32,532 nt of DNA, from contig CBDUQN010000028.1 in the NCBI GenBank assembly GCA_965369375.1, positions 1-32,532 of the forward strand, written 5' to 3'. This DNA is from CBDUQN01 sp965369375. Its GTDB lineage: Bacteria; Krumholzibacteriota; Krumholzibacteriia; Krumholzibacteriales; Krumholzibacteriaceae. Positions 17,301 to 24,996 of this stretch are shown piece after piece. Within the stretch, counting starts at the first letter, position 1, and each line of letters opens with the position of its first letter. Under the pieces are notes generated by a model. The model did no database searches. It was not told the origin of the DNA and worked only from the letters and a program-made list of their open reading frames with translations. Both the position numbers and the translations under genes were made by a program.

Positions 17301-18173
17301 TCTGATGCGAATGGGGACGTTTCCCCTCTCCGTGATGACGGAGTTTTCAATATCTTTGATTTCTTTGATGAATCCCAGACCGCGTATGACGTATTCCACG
17401 TTGTTGATCTCTATTGTTCGAGCTCCGACATCCGCGTTGGACATTTTGACCGCGTTGAATACTTCAGGGAGCTTTATCCCGTACGCGTACATGGCGTCGG
17501 GATTGACATCGATCTGATACTCCTGGATGAATCCGCCGATTGAAGCTACCTCCGCGATGCCGTCGGCCGACATGAGGGCGTACCGCACCGTCCAGTCCTG
17601 TATAGACCGCAGTTCATGCAGGTCCCACCCCCCGGTGGGATTGCCGTCTTCATCATGCCCTTCCAGCGTGTACCAGAAGACCTGGCCGAGCGCCGTGGCG
17701 TCGGGGCCGAGGGACGGCTGCACCCCCTGCGGCAACGTTCCAACGGGAAGCGCGTTCAGTTTCTCCAGAACACGGGAGCGGGACCAGTAGAAATCCACGC
17801 CCTCCTTGAAGATGATATAGATAGTCGAGAAACCGAAAAATGAATAACTCCTTATCGTCTTGACACCGGGGATCCCGAGGAATGAGACGGTCATGGGGTA
17901 GGTAATCTGATCCTCGATGTCCTGCGGTGACCTGCCCATCCACTGGGTGAATACGATCTGCTGGTTTTCACCGAGGTCGGGTATCGCATCTACCGGCACC
18001 GGATCCCTGGGAAGCGATCCGAGGTTCCAGTCGAAGGGAGCCACCATGATTCCCCAGACGATCAAGACGATGGTTATCAGGGTGATAACGAGCTTGTTCT
18101 CGAGGCAATATCTGATAATCCTGTCGAGCACGGTTGTTTTCCTGCTGTTCCGATAATTTTCGTCGCTCTCCAT
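14367..18173 (-). CDS. cusA: CusA/CzcA-family heavy-metal RND efflux permease with an extra membrane insertion
   Basis: Inner-membrane, proton-driven pump of 1268 residues, about 220 longer than E. coli CusA. The family features are present: the proton-relay Asp at D444 in GIAIAIGTIVDMGIVICEN, and late TM motifs such as SVAVWVGFLALFGIASDNGV. Three methionines align with the CusA Cu(I)/Ag(I) triad: M722 (YMPTT), M772 (ISMVET) and M861 (RLVMLQSG), which favours Cu/Ag over Zn/Co/Cd. Residues about 550-645 form an insertion with roughly four hydrophobic segments between the two halves. A second, hydrophilic insertion covers about 780-825. The ATG has GGGGAG 7 nt upstream and lies 15 bp after the adaptor gene. 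It is the last gene of the leftward operon, and its stop is 4 bp from the convergent nicotinamidase gene. Confidence 0.93.
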   Translation of the reverse strand: MESDENYRNSRKTTVLDRIIRYCLENKLVITLITIVLIVWGIMVAPFDWNLGSLPRDPVPVDAIPDLGENQQIVFTQWMGRSPQDIEDQITYPMTVSFLGIPGVKTIRSYSFFGFSTIYIIFKEGVDFYWSRSRVLEKLNALPVGTLPQGVQPSLGPDATALGQVFWYTLEGHDEDGNPTGGWDLHELRSIQDWTVRYALMSADGIAEVASIGGFIQEYQIDVNPDAMYAYGIKLPEVFNAVKMSNADVGARTIEINNVEYVIRGLGFIKEIKDIENSVITERGNVPIRIRDVASVTLGPAMRRGALDKGGAEAVGGVVVVRFGENPLAAIKNVKNKIEEISPGLPKKTLPDGTVSQVKIVPFYDRTGLIYETLGTLNTALIDEILVTIIVVIIMLMYLRSSMLISGLLPLTILVVFIAMKLFRVDANIVALSGIAIAIGTIVDMGIVICENILKHLEAAPPEANKLEIIHEATSEVGSAVLTAIATTVISFLPVFTMIAAEGKLFKPLAYTKTFALIASVIVALTILPAFAHLLFTREPASGKPKRFLPYGLILAAIASFFWSFWLFGAALLIIAAYLLLKNRLPQRIQELIPSTFNYLVVLIVGFFLAGHWRPLGQERGYILNFIFVAVLLGGILYLFRLLMKVYEPVLRWCLDHKKLFLLFPVMLVLLGGFVWLGFDRFAGFLPNRVKATGPYAAMNHAFPGLGKEFMPDLDEGSFLYMPTTMPHASIGEALDVLQIQDKAFSAIPEIESVVGKIGRVDSPLDPAPISMVETVINYKPEYIVDKGGHVLRFKYDRKAGEFVHDDNGRLIPDKRGRPFRNWRDDITSPDDIWKEIIKAGKLVGTTSAPKLQPIATRLVMLQSGMRAPMGVKVKGPDLETIEAVGFEIEKYLKEIPVIEPTTVLADRIVGKPYLEIDIDREKIARYGIHIRNIQNIIEVAIGGKKITTTVEGRERYPVRVRYQRELRNTIEALGKILIPSPRGAQIPLIELAEINFVRGPMVIKSEDTFLTGYVIFDKKPNYAEVDVVEAAGNYLKEKIKSGDLIIPAGVSYSFAGSYENQIRSEKKLMVVLPLALMVIFMILYFQFKRVSTALLVFSGIFVAWAGGFLMLWFYSKGWFLDFSIIGIDMRELFQIRQYNLSVAVWVGFLALFGIASDNGVIISTYLDQIFAGKKPATVKDIREATVQAGIRRIRPALMTSATTILALIPVLTSTGRGSDIMVPMAIPSFGGMTVVLITVFLVPVLYCALAERRLKSRHPVQSEKAPI

Positions 18174-18188
18174 GCGCTCGCTCCCCTC

Positions 18189-20138
18189 TTATTGTGGAGG
18201 CAATTCTTTCTTCGATGCTCCGCAGCGAAGCATCGATGCCCCGTAAAAGGGGTTGTAAACGGTATCTACCTGCTGAAGCCAGTATGCGCCCTTATTGTTG
18301 TTCGTCATGGGACAGAATGTCAGGTAAAAGTTTTCTCCGCCTGCGTGACCGAACAGGTCGTGCATGTCGATGAACGTCCTGGATATGTGAAGAAACGAAT
18401 CGCGCGCCGCTTCGATATCCTCTGCCGATGCGCCTTTTTCGGCAAACCCGGTGATGCTTTTCGATAACTCCATCCATTTCATATGTGCATCCCCCGCGAA
18501 CAGACTCATATCGACCGCCTTCGCTGCCTGCATGATGCCTTTGTAACTTTTGGCAGCTCCGGGCAAATCATCACCGGCCAATGCCATTTGCAGTGAGAAG
18601 TATGCATCGTACAGTGGCGTCAGTGCTTTGGTGGCCTTTGCGCTCACCTCCGTCTCTAGTTTGTCCGCGCGTTCGTGATCTTCATGACCGGACGGCTCGT
18701 TCTGTTCCGCAGGCTGTTGCCTGGTGCCGTGGTCGTGCTGGTGGACTGCGCCGCTCACACCCCCCTCGGGGCTCATCATGCTCGGCTTTGCACGGATTTG
18801 CAACTCGCTGTCTATTTTGAAAGCCCCGTTGGTTACCACGTATTCGCCTTCATGTACGCCCGATTTCACGATATAATAATTGCCTGCTCTCGGCCCCAGT
18901 GCGATCTCTCTTCCTTCGAATGTCGGCTCTTCTCTTTCCGGTACCTGTACATATACGACCGCGCGTGTGCCGGTGAGAAGAGGCGCCGAGGAAGGGATGA
19001 CGAGCGGAGCGGTTGCATGTGCCACATCGCGATCCTCGATCGGTCTTCCCTCGCTATCCAGCCGGGATCTTGCGACTCCACTTACAAACATGTCCGGTTT
19101 CAGTCTGCCGTTCTTGTTGTCGACTTCAACTCTCACCTTGGCGGTTCTCGTTTTTGCGTCCAGAATCGGATCGATGAAGGTAATCGTTCCGACGAATTTC
19201 TCGCCGGGGAAGGATAACGATGTGAATTCTACTTCCTGTCCGAGCCGAAGCCAGGGAAGGTCGGATTGGTATGCGTCGAAAAGCACCCAGACTTTTGTGA
19301 GATCCGCAATTGTATAAATATGGGAACCGGTCTTTACGTACATTCCCTCGAGTGCGTTTTTATGAACCACTGTTCCGCCTATGGGTGCGTAGATGGTCAG
19401 GTGATCAGTCGCTTTCCCGCTCGATTCGATCTCCTGGATCTGCCTGTCGGTCAGCCCAAAGAGGTGCAGCTTCTCCCGGGCGGCTTCCAGTGTGGCACCC
19501 GCCGTGCTCCTGAGAATGGAATTTTTGCTCTTTTCCAATGCATCGAGGGCGTGACCCGCCTGGATCAACTCCTCTTGCGCACTGAGCAAGGTAGGGGAGT
19601 ACATGTAAACCAGCTTTTCGCCCTTATTGACGCTCATGCCGGTGTAATTGACATGAAGGCGGTCCAGTCGCCCCGGCACCCACGCGGTTATATTGGCAAC
19701 CCGTGTCTCGTCATAGGTGATGTTTCCTGCCATTCTGATTTCGGCTTCGACGAACTTTCGAACAACCGGAGTGGTCTCGATGCGTGCCAGCTTGACTGCG
19801 GTTTCCGTCATTTTCAGCTGCCGCTCTCCGAGCTCGTCATCGTCGCTTCCCGTATCGACGGGGATCAGATCCATGAAACAGATCGGGCACTTACCCGGCT
19901 TTGGCAGTTGGATTTGCGGGTGCATCGAACAGGTCCAGATCGTCGGTTCGGCTTTTCTCTCGCCTGGTGCGGATTGTTCCAGCGATGCGACTTGTCCGGA
20001 AGGGGTCTTTCCCCCGCCGCGCAGAAAAAATCCGATCAGGAAAGCAAGAATGATGATACCGATAAAAGTGGCCAACGCCTTCCCACTGCGGGGGACGAAT
20101 CCAAACCACTTGTTCAGAGATTCATTTTTCGAGGCCAT
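18189..20138 (-). CDS. cusB: CusB-type periplasmic adaptor with HMBD and DUF3347 extensions
   Basis: 649 residues. Order: N-terminal membrane anchor (about 20-40); heavy-metal-binding domain (about 66-94, WTCSMHPQIQLPKPGKCPIC, with the C-x-M-H-P and K-C-P-x-C pattern); the membrane-fusion core with lipoyl and beta-barrel parts (ITAWVPGRLDRLHVNYTG, IYAPIGGTVVHKNALEG); a His-rich linker (HQHDHG, GHEDHERAD); and a C-terminal DUF3347 domain (about 510-640) ending in a Cys/Met-containing tail. It links the pump to the outer-membrane channel and probably hands over Cu/Ag. Ordinary CusB has about 400 residues, so both extensions add putative metal sites. GGAGG lies 5 nt before the ATG. It sits between the YHS and CusA genes with short gaps. 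Confidence 0.92.
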   Translation of the reverse strand: MASKNESLNKWFGFVPRSGKALATFIGIIILAFLIGFFLRGGGKTPSGQVASLEQSAPGERKAEPTIWTCSMHPQIQLPKPGKCPICFMDLIPVDTGSDDDELGERQLKMTETAVKLARIETTPVVRKFVEAEIRMAGNITYDETRVANITAWVPGRLDRLHVNYTGMSVNKGEKLVYMYSPTLLSAQEELIQAGHALDALEKSKNSILRSTAGATLEAAREKLHLFGLTDRQIQEIESSGKATDHLTIYAPIGGTVVHKNALEGMYVKTGSHIYTIADLTKVWVLFDAYQSDLPWLRLGQEVEFTSLSFPGEKFVGTITFIDPILDAKTRTAKVRVEVDNKNGRLKPDMFVSGVARSRLDSEGRPIEDRDVAHATAPLVIPSSAPLLTGTRAVVYVQVPEREEPTFEGREIALGPRAGNYYIVKSGVHEGEYVVTNGAFKIDSELQIRAKPSMMSPEGGVSGAVHQHDHGTRQQPAEQNEPSGHEDHERADKLETEVSAKATKALTPLYDAYFSLQMALAGDDLPGAAKSYKGIMQAAKAVDMSLFAGDAHMKWMELSKSITGFAEKGASAEDIEAARDSFLHISRTFIDMHDLFGHAGGENFYLTFCPMTNNNKGAYWLQQVDTVYNPFYGASMLRCGASKKELPPQ

Positions 20139-20168
20139 GGGTTCCTCCCTGGCACTCCGTTCACCAGT

Positions 20169-20663
20169 CTAGTGATCGTGTTTTCCGTGCTTGTGTGATG
20201 GAGTGCTTTTTTCTTCTTTCGTTTTTCCCGTTTCCTTATCGAGCTTGTCCAGGTATTTCTTAGGATCGGATTTAAAGGTGTCGACGCATTTCTCACAACA
20301 GAAATAAATACCCCGGCCTTCATAGTAAAAGAAAAACGCCTTATCGATCTTTTCACCTGATACCGGACAGCTTGCTTGAATGTTCTCGAATAGTATGCTG
20401 TCTTCTGCAGATTTCTTGAAATATTTGTCCGGATTCTCTTTAAACTTATCAATGCACCCTAGACAACAGAAGTAAATCCTCTGTCCCTGAATGTCGGCGA
20501 ACATGGTTGAATCGATTTCGCCCCCCATAACAGGGCAGTGCGTTTGTGTCTTAAGCTGCTGAGGATCTGTTTTCGGCCGAACCTCCTTGGTTTCCTCCGA
20601 AAAGGCAACGGCTGCGGGGATCAATCCCAATAGCATGATCGTGAGAATTATCCTGGCTTTCAT
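20169..20663 (-). CDS. Exported double-YHS metal-binding protein
   Basis: 164 residues: a signal peptide (about 1-20, ending AVAFS), then two tandem YHS/TRASH-like domains. Each runs HCPVMGGEID or SCPVSGEKID, then IYFCCLGCIDKF or IYFCCEKCVDTF, then a DPKKYL-like end. The Cys pairs in CPV and YFCCxxC are typical metal ligands. A His/Lys-rich tail (SHKHGKHDH) closes the protein. The likely role is periplasmic Cu/Ag binding or delivery to the adjacent adaptor and pump. The ATG has GGGAGG upstream. It lies 30 bp after the TolC-type gene and 30 bp before the adaptor gene, so it belongs to the same operon. The role is inferred; the domain assignment is clear. Confidence 0.85.
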   Translation of the reverse strand: MKARIILTIMLLGLIPAAVAFSEETKEVRPKTDPQQLKTQTHCPVMGGEIDSTMFADIQGQRIYFCCLGCIDKFKENPDKYFKKSAEDSILFENIQASCPVSGEKIDKAFFFYYEGRGIYFCCEKCVDTFKSDPKKYLDKLDKETGKTKEEKSTPSHKHGKHDH

Positions 20664-20693
20664 GACTTTCCTCCCTTCACGTAAGAAACAGAA

Positions 20694-22082
20694 TCAGTTT
20701 TGCATTTCTTTTCCGGTCAGCATCTCTATTTCCGCCAGCTTCTTTGTTTTGTTTATCAGGGCAAGCTCCAGCTGCAGCTGAAAATTCAAGAGTTGACGCT
20801 GCGCATCGATCACATTCAGAAAATCGGTCTCACCGGCCTGATAGGCGGTATATGCGGCGTTTAACAGCTGCTCTGTCTTTGGAATGAGACCGTCTCGGAA
20901 CAGATAGATCTTTCTCTCTGCATCCTTGTATTCGAAAACGACTCTTTCTGCCACTGTCATTAGATTGTTCTCTGTATTCTTCAAAGTGTATTTTGCCATC
21001 TCCAGATTGGCTCTGGCCGCATTTCTCTTCGCCTTGTTCTTTCCGAACCAGAGGGGGAGATTGATGCTGATATTGGCTATCCATGGATCTTTCCCGCTAT
21101 CATCCATCATGGGATTTAATGCTTCACCCGTTTCGATATAGTCGATGCCAAAGATAAAGTTTGGATACGATGATTTCTTGGCCAGCCTAACCGCAGCTTC
21201 ATTTTTTTCGATTATATGTCCAACGGCCTTTAAGTCGGGATTGTTGGCGATGATGTCATTTTTTACTTTCTCGGTGTCAATAGTAACTTCAGGAACGTAA
21301 AGGCCTTCGGGGAGGGGCAAATCCACAGATTCCGGAAGATTCAATGCTTCCTTCAGTTTTGCGGCGACCGGTGCTTTTTTATCCTCTAGTGTCAGCAATC
21401 TGTCCTCGAGCTTGCCGAGCTCGACCTGGGCCTTTATCACATCGTGGTGCTGTTTCAAGGCAGCCTTGTACTTCGTTCGAGCTACGGCTTCCCAGTAGCG
21501 CAAGAGCTCCATATTGGTTTCCGTGATTTCGATTTCCCGTCCCAGGTAGTAATAATCGTAGTAAGCGCTCTTGACCTTCAGAAAGAGCCGTAATTTCTTG
21601 GACTGATATTTTTGATAAGCTGCATTAGCCGCTTCGAAAGCGATATCGCCCTTCGTGCTCAAGGTTCCGAACCAGGGATACGGTTGTTTTAAACTGAACT
21701 TTTGATTCTGCGGTCCCACCCTTGTTTCAACGTTCTCAATGAAGTAGCTGTAAGAGAACATCGGATCCGGGATGGCTGATGCCACGGCAGTCTTTTCCAG
21801 CCCCGATTTCCACTTATAGAATGCCGCCTCTAATTCGGGATTGTGCAAAGCTGCGTATGCCAAATATTGTTCCAGAGTTGCTCCAACTTCGATCGATCCC
21901 TTCAGCTCGTAGTTCTTTTCGATCGTTTGCGCGAGCTTCTGCGCATCTTCCTTGTCGGATGGATACAGGTGGTCCGGAGCGGCGACGATTACCAGAATCA
22001 GGAAAAACAATTGTGTAGTCCGCTTTTCAAAGACATTTAAGCGCGTCAGACACTTAACATATGCACGTTTACGCGATTTCAT
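20694..22082 (-). CDS. cusC: TolC/CusC-type outer-membrane efflux protein
   Basis: 462 residues with a basic N-terminus and hydrophobic signal segment (about 23-40), followed by two OEP repeats. Characteristic pieces are LEQYLAYAALHNPELEAAFY, PDPMFSYSYFIENVETRVGP, the long coiled helices of each repeat, and the closing AYQAGETDFLNVIDAQRQLL. It forms the channel through the outer membrane for the CusB-CusA pair encoded next. The ATG at 22082 has AGGGG 7 nt upstream and overlaps the stop of a small upstream gene (ATGA), which suggests coupled translation. The gene is AT-richer than the left half of the window: the line 21121-21180 is 40% GC. The CusC assignment rests on operon context, as TolC subfamilies are hard to separate by eye. 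Confidence 0.9.
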   Translation of the reverse strand: MKSRKRAYVKCLTRLNVFEKRTTQLFFLILVIVAAPDHLYPSDKEDAQKLAQTIEKNYELKGSIEVGATLEQYLAYAALHNPELEAAFYKWKSGLEKTAVASAIPDPMFSYSYFIENVETRVGPQNQKFSLKQPYPWFGTLSTKGDIAFEAANAAYQKYQSKKLRLFLKVKSAYYDYYYLGREIEITETNMELLRYWEAVARTKYKAALKQHHDVIKAQVELGKLEDRLLTLEDKKAPVAAKLKEALNLPESVDLPLPEGLYVPEVTIDTEKVKNDIIANNPDLKAVGHIIEKNEAAVRLAKKSSYPNFIFGIDYIETGEALNPMMDDSGKDPWIANISINLPLWFGKNKAKRNAARANLEMAKYTLKNTENNLMTVAERVVFEYKDAERKIYLFRDGLIPKTEQLLNAAYTAYQAGETDFLNVIDAQRQLLNFQLQLELALINKTKKLAEIEMLTGKEMQN

Positions 22083-22267
22083 CGTTTCCCCTTTAAATAA
22101 GCGAGAAGGTCCCCTTGAGTTCCGGTGGTATGTCTATTCGTTACATTACAAAGATTATTTTGCTCCAGTCCATCCAATTCAAATGACATTAGATTATACA
22201 TTAATAACTTACAAAAACCCTCATTTTTTAAAGGGACGTTTTTCTTATTCCACGTTATGTCTTGCAT
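22079..22267 (-). CDS. Small 62-residue protein, first gene of the efflux operon
   Basis: An ATG at 22267 has AGGAG at 22274-22278, 6 nt upstream, and its stop overlaps the TolC start as ATGA. The predicted sigma-54 transcription start (about 22281) lies just 14 nt before the ATG. Together these argue for translation although the product (starting MQDITWNKKNVPLKNEGFCK) is unfamiliar. It is hydrophilic, has two cysteines, and shows no signal peptide or membrane helix. It could be a regulatory leader whose translation sets that of TolC, or a small cytosolic partner. Function unknown. The main caution is its AT-rich, low-complexity origin in a promoter region. Confidence 0.5.
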   Translation of the reverse strand: MQDITWNKKNVPLKNEGFCKLLMYNLMSFELDGLEQNNLCNVTNRHTTGTQGDLLAYLKGKR

Positions 22268-22291
22268 TTTTCTCTCCTGCTATGCCATTAA

Positions 22292-22308
22292 CGCAAAAAC
22301 TGATCCAA
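22292..22308 (-). promoter_or_regulatory. Sigma-54 promoter of the efflux operon
   Basis: Reading leftward, the sequence is TTGGATCAGTTTTTGCG, with GG and GC separated by exactly 10 bases as sigma-54 requires (consensus TGGCAC-N5-TTGC). Predicted transcription start about 22281. It matches the promoter at 25056-25072 in 16 of 17 bases. Confidence 0.8.
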
Positions 22309-22347
22309 CGTAATTTCAATGAGTTACGCCGCTTTTCAAGCCGGAAT

Positions 22348-22363
22348 TGTTGAAAAACCAACA
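22348..22363. promoter_or_regulatory. Proximal activator-binding palindrome, efflux operon
   Basis: TGTTGAAAAACCAACA, a TGTTG/CAACA inverted repeat. Its centre (22355.5) is 50 bp upstream of the -24 GG, the same distance as at the ATPase promoter. It is the likely site of the NtrC-type regulator encoded next to it. Confidence 0.65.
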
Positions 22364-22379
22364 GATGTCGCATTCGGGC

Positions 22380-22395
22380 TGTTTGTATTTACACA
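22380..22395. promoter_or_regulatory. Distal activator-binding palindrome, efflux operon
   Basis: TGTTTGTATTTACACA fits TGTT-N8-AACA with one mismatch and sits inside a larger GCTGT/ACAGC inverted repeat (22378-22397). Its centre is 32 bp, about three helical turns, from the proximal site. Confidence 0.55.
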
Positions 22396-22398
22396 GCT

Positions 22399-22420
22399 TT
22401 ATCAAAAAACGGCTTGATAA
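22399..22420. repeat. Perfect 7-bp inverted repeat near the regulator's stop codon
   Basis: TTATCAA and TTGATAA are separated by 8 bases. It lies between the distal activator site and the end of the response-regulator gene. It could be a weak terminator for that gene, but it is AT-rich and lacks a T-run after the stem; another protein site is possible. Confidence 0.35.
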
Positions 22421-22482
22421 CGATTCAATGTCAGAGATGTAGCGAACCGGCGGTCGTCGCGAGGTTGAATATCAGATAATCT

Positions 22483-23868
22483 TTACTTTGAAAACTTCTG
22501 CTTTGCTTCCCTCAGTCGGGGGCTCTTTTCTATTCTGTAAATCAAAGTATTCCTCGAGATGTTGAGATATCTTGCGGTCTTCGACTGATTCCACTGATTC
22601 TTTTCGAGAGCAGCAAGGACGACACGATCGGTCCATTCTTCCAGGTCAAACCCTGCTTTCGGTAGCGGCGTGATGAAGTCCTGTTTATCATGTTCCTCGA
22701 GAAAAGATTCGGGAAGGTCTTCAATGTCAATTATTTCACCTGTTTGCATGGCCATGAGGCGTTGCGCCAGATTCTGCAGCTCTCGCACGTTTCCGGGCCA
22801 TGAATACGCCTCGAGTTTCTCGATGACCTGCGCACTGAAGGGGGGCACAGGGCGTTTCTCCCGTTGAGCCGCTTCCTTCAAGAACAGTTTGAAGAGGGGC
22901 AGGGTATCCTCGTGCCTGTCACGCAGCGGCGGCAAGGTGATCGGAACAACATTCAATCGATAGTACAGGTCTTCGCGGAATGTGTTCTGCTTGATCATTT
23001 CTTCCAAATTTCTGTGTGTAGCCACAATGAAGCGCACATCGGTCTTCTTGATACGATTGGAGCCTACCGGTTGCACTTCCCTGTCCTGGAGAACTCTCAG
23101 AAGTTTTGGTTGAAGCTCCAACGGGAGATCGCCGATCTCATCGAGAAAAAGCGTTCCGCCGTTAGCATCCTCAATGCGGCCCTTCCGATCCGATATGGCT
23201 CCGGTAAATGCCCCTTTTACATGACCGAAGAGCTCGGACTCCAGCAACGTTGAAGGGACCGCGGCGCAGTTCACGGGAACGAACGAATACTCTTTTCGTG
23301 AGCTATTTTGATGGATGGCTCGCGCAAGTATTTCTTTTCCGGTTCCTGTTTCTCCCGAAATCAAAACAGTAACATTTGAAGCGGATACCTTACGAGCATT
23401 ACGATACACGTGCTGCATGACAGCAGATTGTCCAACCATATTTCCGAAATCAAGATGTTCATCTACAAGTATTCTCAATCTCGTGTTCTCGGTTTGAAGA
23501 TTGGAATATTCCACTGCTTTCTTTGCAACGGCGAGCAGCCGCTCTCGTTCCACGGGCTTCTGTATGAAATCGAATGCACCCGCCTTCATAGCATCAACCG
23601 CTGCATCGATGGTCGGATATCCGGTGATAACGACGATGACGGCGTTCGAATCGAATTCCCTGACTGAACGAATAAATTCGATTCCATCAACATCAGGCAT
23701 CTTCAAATCGGTAAAAATCACTTTGGCGGGATTATCTTTTTGCTTAAGCAACCCGCTTATTCCATCTGTGCATGTTGAAATGGAATAACCGGCTTCAGCC
23801 AGGTGATGTTCCATTACTCGAAGCAGACTCTGATCATCATCGACAACAAGGAATTTTGTTTTATTCAT
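22483..23868 (-). CDS. NtrC-family sigma-54-dependent response regulator
   Basis: 461 residues. The receiver domain (1-120) has phospho-acceptor D54 (FTDLKMPD) and the late KP pair. The AAA+ domain has Walker A GETGTGKE (about 172-179), the GAFTGA sigma-54 contact loop (219-224), Walker B GGTLFLDEIGDL and the arginine finger region FREDLYYRLNV. The C-terminal Fis-type helix-turn-helix is NQSKTARYLNISRNTLIYRI. It activates sigma-54 promoters by ATP hydrolysis after phosphorylation. The kinase gene overlaps its start by 8 bp. The likely targets are the two promoters flanking the pair, each with two palindromes at identical spacing. Metal sensing (Cu or Ag) is inferred from the target genes. Confidence 0.95.
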   Translation of the reverse strand: MNKTKFLVVDDDQSLLRVMEHHLAEAGYSISTCTDGISGLLKQKDNPAKVIFTDLKMPDVDGIEFIRSVREFDSNAVIVVITGYPTIDAAVDAMKAGAFDFIQKPVERERLLAVAKKAVEYSNLQTENTRLRILVDEHLDFGNMVGQSAVMQHVYRNARKVSASNVTVLISGETGTGKEILARAIHQNSSRKEYSFVPVNCAAVPSTLLESELFGHVKGAFTGAISDRKGRIEDANGGTLFLDEIGDLPLELQPKLLRVLQDREVQPVGSNRIKKTDVRFIVATHRNLEEMIKQNTFREDLYYRLNVVPITLPPLRDRHEDTLPLFKLFLKEAAQREKRPVPPFSAQVIEKLEAYSWPGNVRELQNLAQRLMAMQTGEIIDIEDLPESFLEEHDKQDFITPLPKAGFDLEEWTDRVVLAALEKNQWNQSKTARYLNISRNTLIYRIEKSPRLREAKQKFSK

Positions 23869-24868
23869 GCGGGATACTCACTTCGAACCGCGATCCTTTC
23901 GCGCTTGACGTTACATCGATTGTTCCTTTCATGGCTTCGATGAGTTGCTTTACTATAGCAAGGCCGAGACCGGTGCCGTCTTTTTTCGTGGTAAAGAATG
24001 GTTCAAATATTCTTTCTTTCTGGTCATCAGGTATTCCTGTGCCTTCATCTTCAACTGAAAATCCAAAGGCGTTCGAGTTTTTCCATGTTGAAATCGTAAT
24101 TTTTCCTCCTTCGGGCATGGCGTGTATGGCATTCAGGAGAAGATTGAGAACCACCTGCTTGAGCTGTTCAGCATCCATTGGTGTGATCGCCGATGAATCA
24201 TCGAATTGTGTCGCAATTGTGATTGAGGATTTTGAGGCTTCCTTTTCGACTAGCTTGACAGCAGCCCAAACAACATCATTTATGTTGTTTGGAACTATTT
24301 GTGGAGGGGCCGGGCGAGCAAATCTCAAAAATTCATTCAATTTATCTCTCAAGCGGTTCAGCTCTTTCCTCATTATTTCAACGAATTCATGTTTCGGATG
24401 ATCCGGCTCCAAGCTGTCTTTTAATATTTCAGCCGAGCCTATGAGAGATCCCAGCGGATTTCTAATTTCATGGGCTAAACCGGCCGCCAGCTGTCCGAGC
24501 AGGCTCAAGCGGTCCATTCGCCTGATCTGCTCCTTGGCGCTCTCGATCTGCCGATATTGCATTCGATGAATATCCGAAAGTATGCCTACCAGAGAGGCAA
24601 TGACAAAAAACATCGCAATCTCTACGTATTGAGTAAAGGTTTCCTGTGGATGAGGGGACCATTGAAAAAAAATGTGCGGGGCATATGACATGCCGCACAG
24701 TAAAGCGAAAAGCAATCCCGTTCTGAGTCCGAACCAATATGAAGCGAGAATTATCGGCACATAGTACAAACGCTGATACACAGCATGCGCTTGATGGTAG
24801 TAGATCGGTGAGAGGTAATGAAGGAGAGATATTATTAAAATACCGGCGATCAGGGATATCTTTTTCAT
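23861..24868 (-). CDS. Membrane sensor histidine kinase
   Basis: 335 residues. Three or four N-terminal helices (about 3-20, 35-47, 50-62 and 83-99) form a compact membrane sensor with no large periplasmic domain. The DHp domain has H133 in LAAGLAHEIRNPLGSLIG. The HATPase region has the N box LNLLLNAIHAM, G1 DEGTGIPDD, the F box EPFFTTK and G2 GTGLGLAIVKQ. It phosphorylates the partner regulator whose gene overlaps its 3' end by 8 bp. Because the periplasmic loops are short (a loop holds HQAHAVYQ, with His residues), sensing may occur in the membrane or on the inside. No clear ribosome-binding site precedes the ATG. The ligand is unproven. Confidence 0.93.
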   Translation of the reverse strand: MKKISLIAGILIISLLHYLSPIYYHQAHAVYQRLYYVPIILASYWFGLRTGLLFALLCGMSYAPHIFFQWSPHPQETFTQYVEIAMFFVIASLVGILSDIHRMQYRQIESAKEQIRRMDRLSLLGQLAAGLAHEIRNPLGSLIGSAEILKDSLEPDHPKHEFVEIMRKELNRLRDKLNEFLRFARPAPPQIVPNNINDVVWAAVKLVEKEASKSSITIATQFDDSSAITPMDAEQLKQVVLNLLLNAIHAMPEGGKITISTWKNSNAFGFSVEDEGTGIPDDQKERIFEPFFTTKKDGTGLGLAIVKQLIEAMKGTIDVTSSAKGSRFEVSIPHE

Positions 24869-24938
24869 AACGGATATAGTTTGCCAAAATGAGGTGTATT
24901 AAGCAACCGTATTCTAATAACCCGCAGGGCAGAGTTCT

Positions 24939-24952
24939 ACGGGCATGCCCGT
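24939..24952. promoter_or_regulatory. Perfect 14-bp palindrome in the divergent control region
   Basis: ACGGGCATGCCCGT is fully self-complementary and lies between the kinase gene and the sigma-54 elements of the ATPase operon. It differs from the TGTT-N8-AACA sites, so a second regulator, for example of the kinase promoter, could bind here. Chance is possible. Confidence 0.4.
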
Positions 24953-24968
24953 GGGAATCTGCCTGAAG

Positions 24969-24984
24969 TGTTGGAATACGAACA
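24969..24984. promoter_or_regulatory. Distal activator-binding palindrome, ATPase operon
   Basis: TGTTGGAATACGAACA (wider inverted repeat AGTGTT/AACACT). It matches the proximal site of the efflux operon in 13 of 16 bases. Its centre is 32 bp upstream of the proximal site. Confidence 0.6.
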
Positions 24985-24996
24985 CTCCAGATGGAA

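Noticed and set aside
22162..22176. Another GG-N10-GC match on the minus strand before tolC
   Set aside because: The -12 half reads GAGC instead of TTGC, and it lies inside the small 62-codon gene; the site at 22292-22308 is far better.
22264..22278. GG-N10-GC match overlapping the small gene's start
   Set aside because: It is explained by the ribosome-binding site AGGAG and the ATG, and lacks the TGG of the -24 element.
21952..22353. 133-codon plus-strand frame across the tolC promoter
   Set aside because: Runs antisense through the tolC start and the sigma-54 promoter; low-complexity product without a ribosome-binding site.
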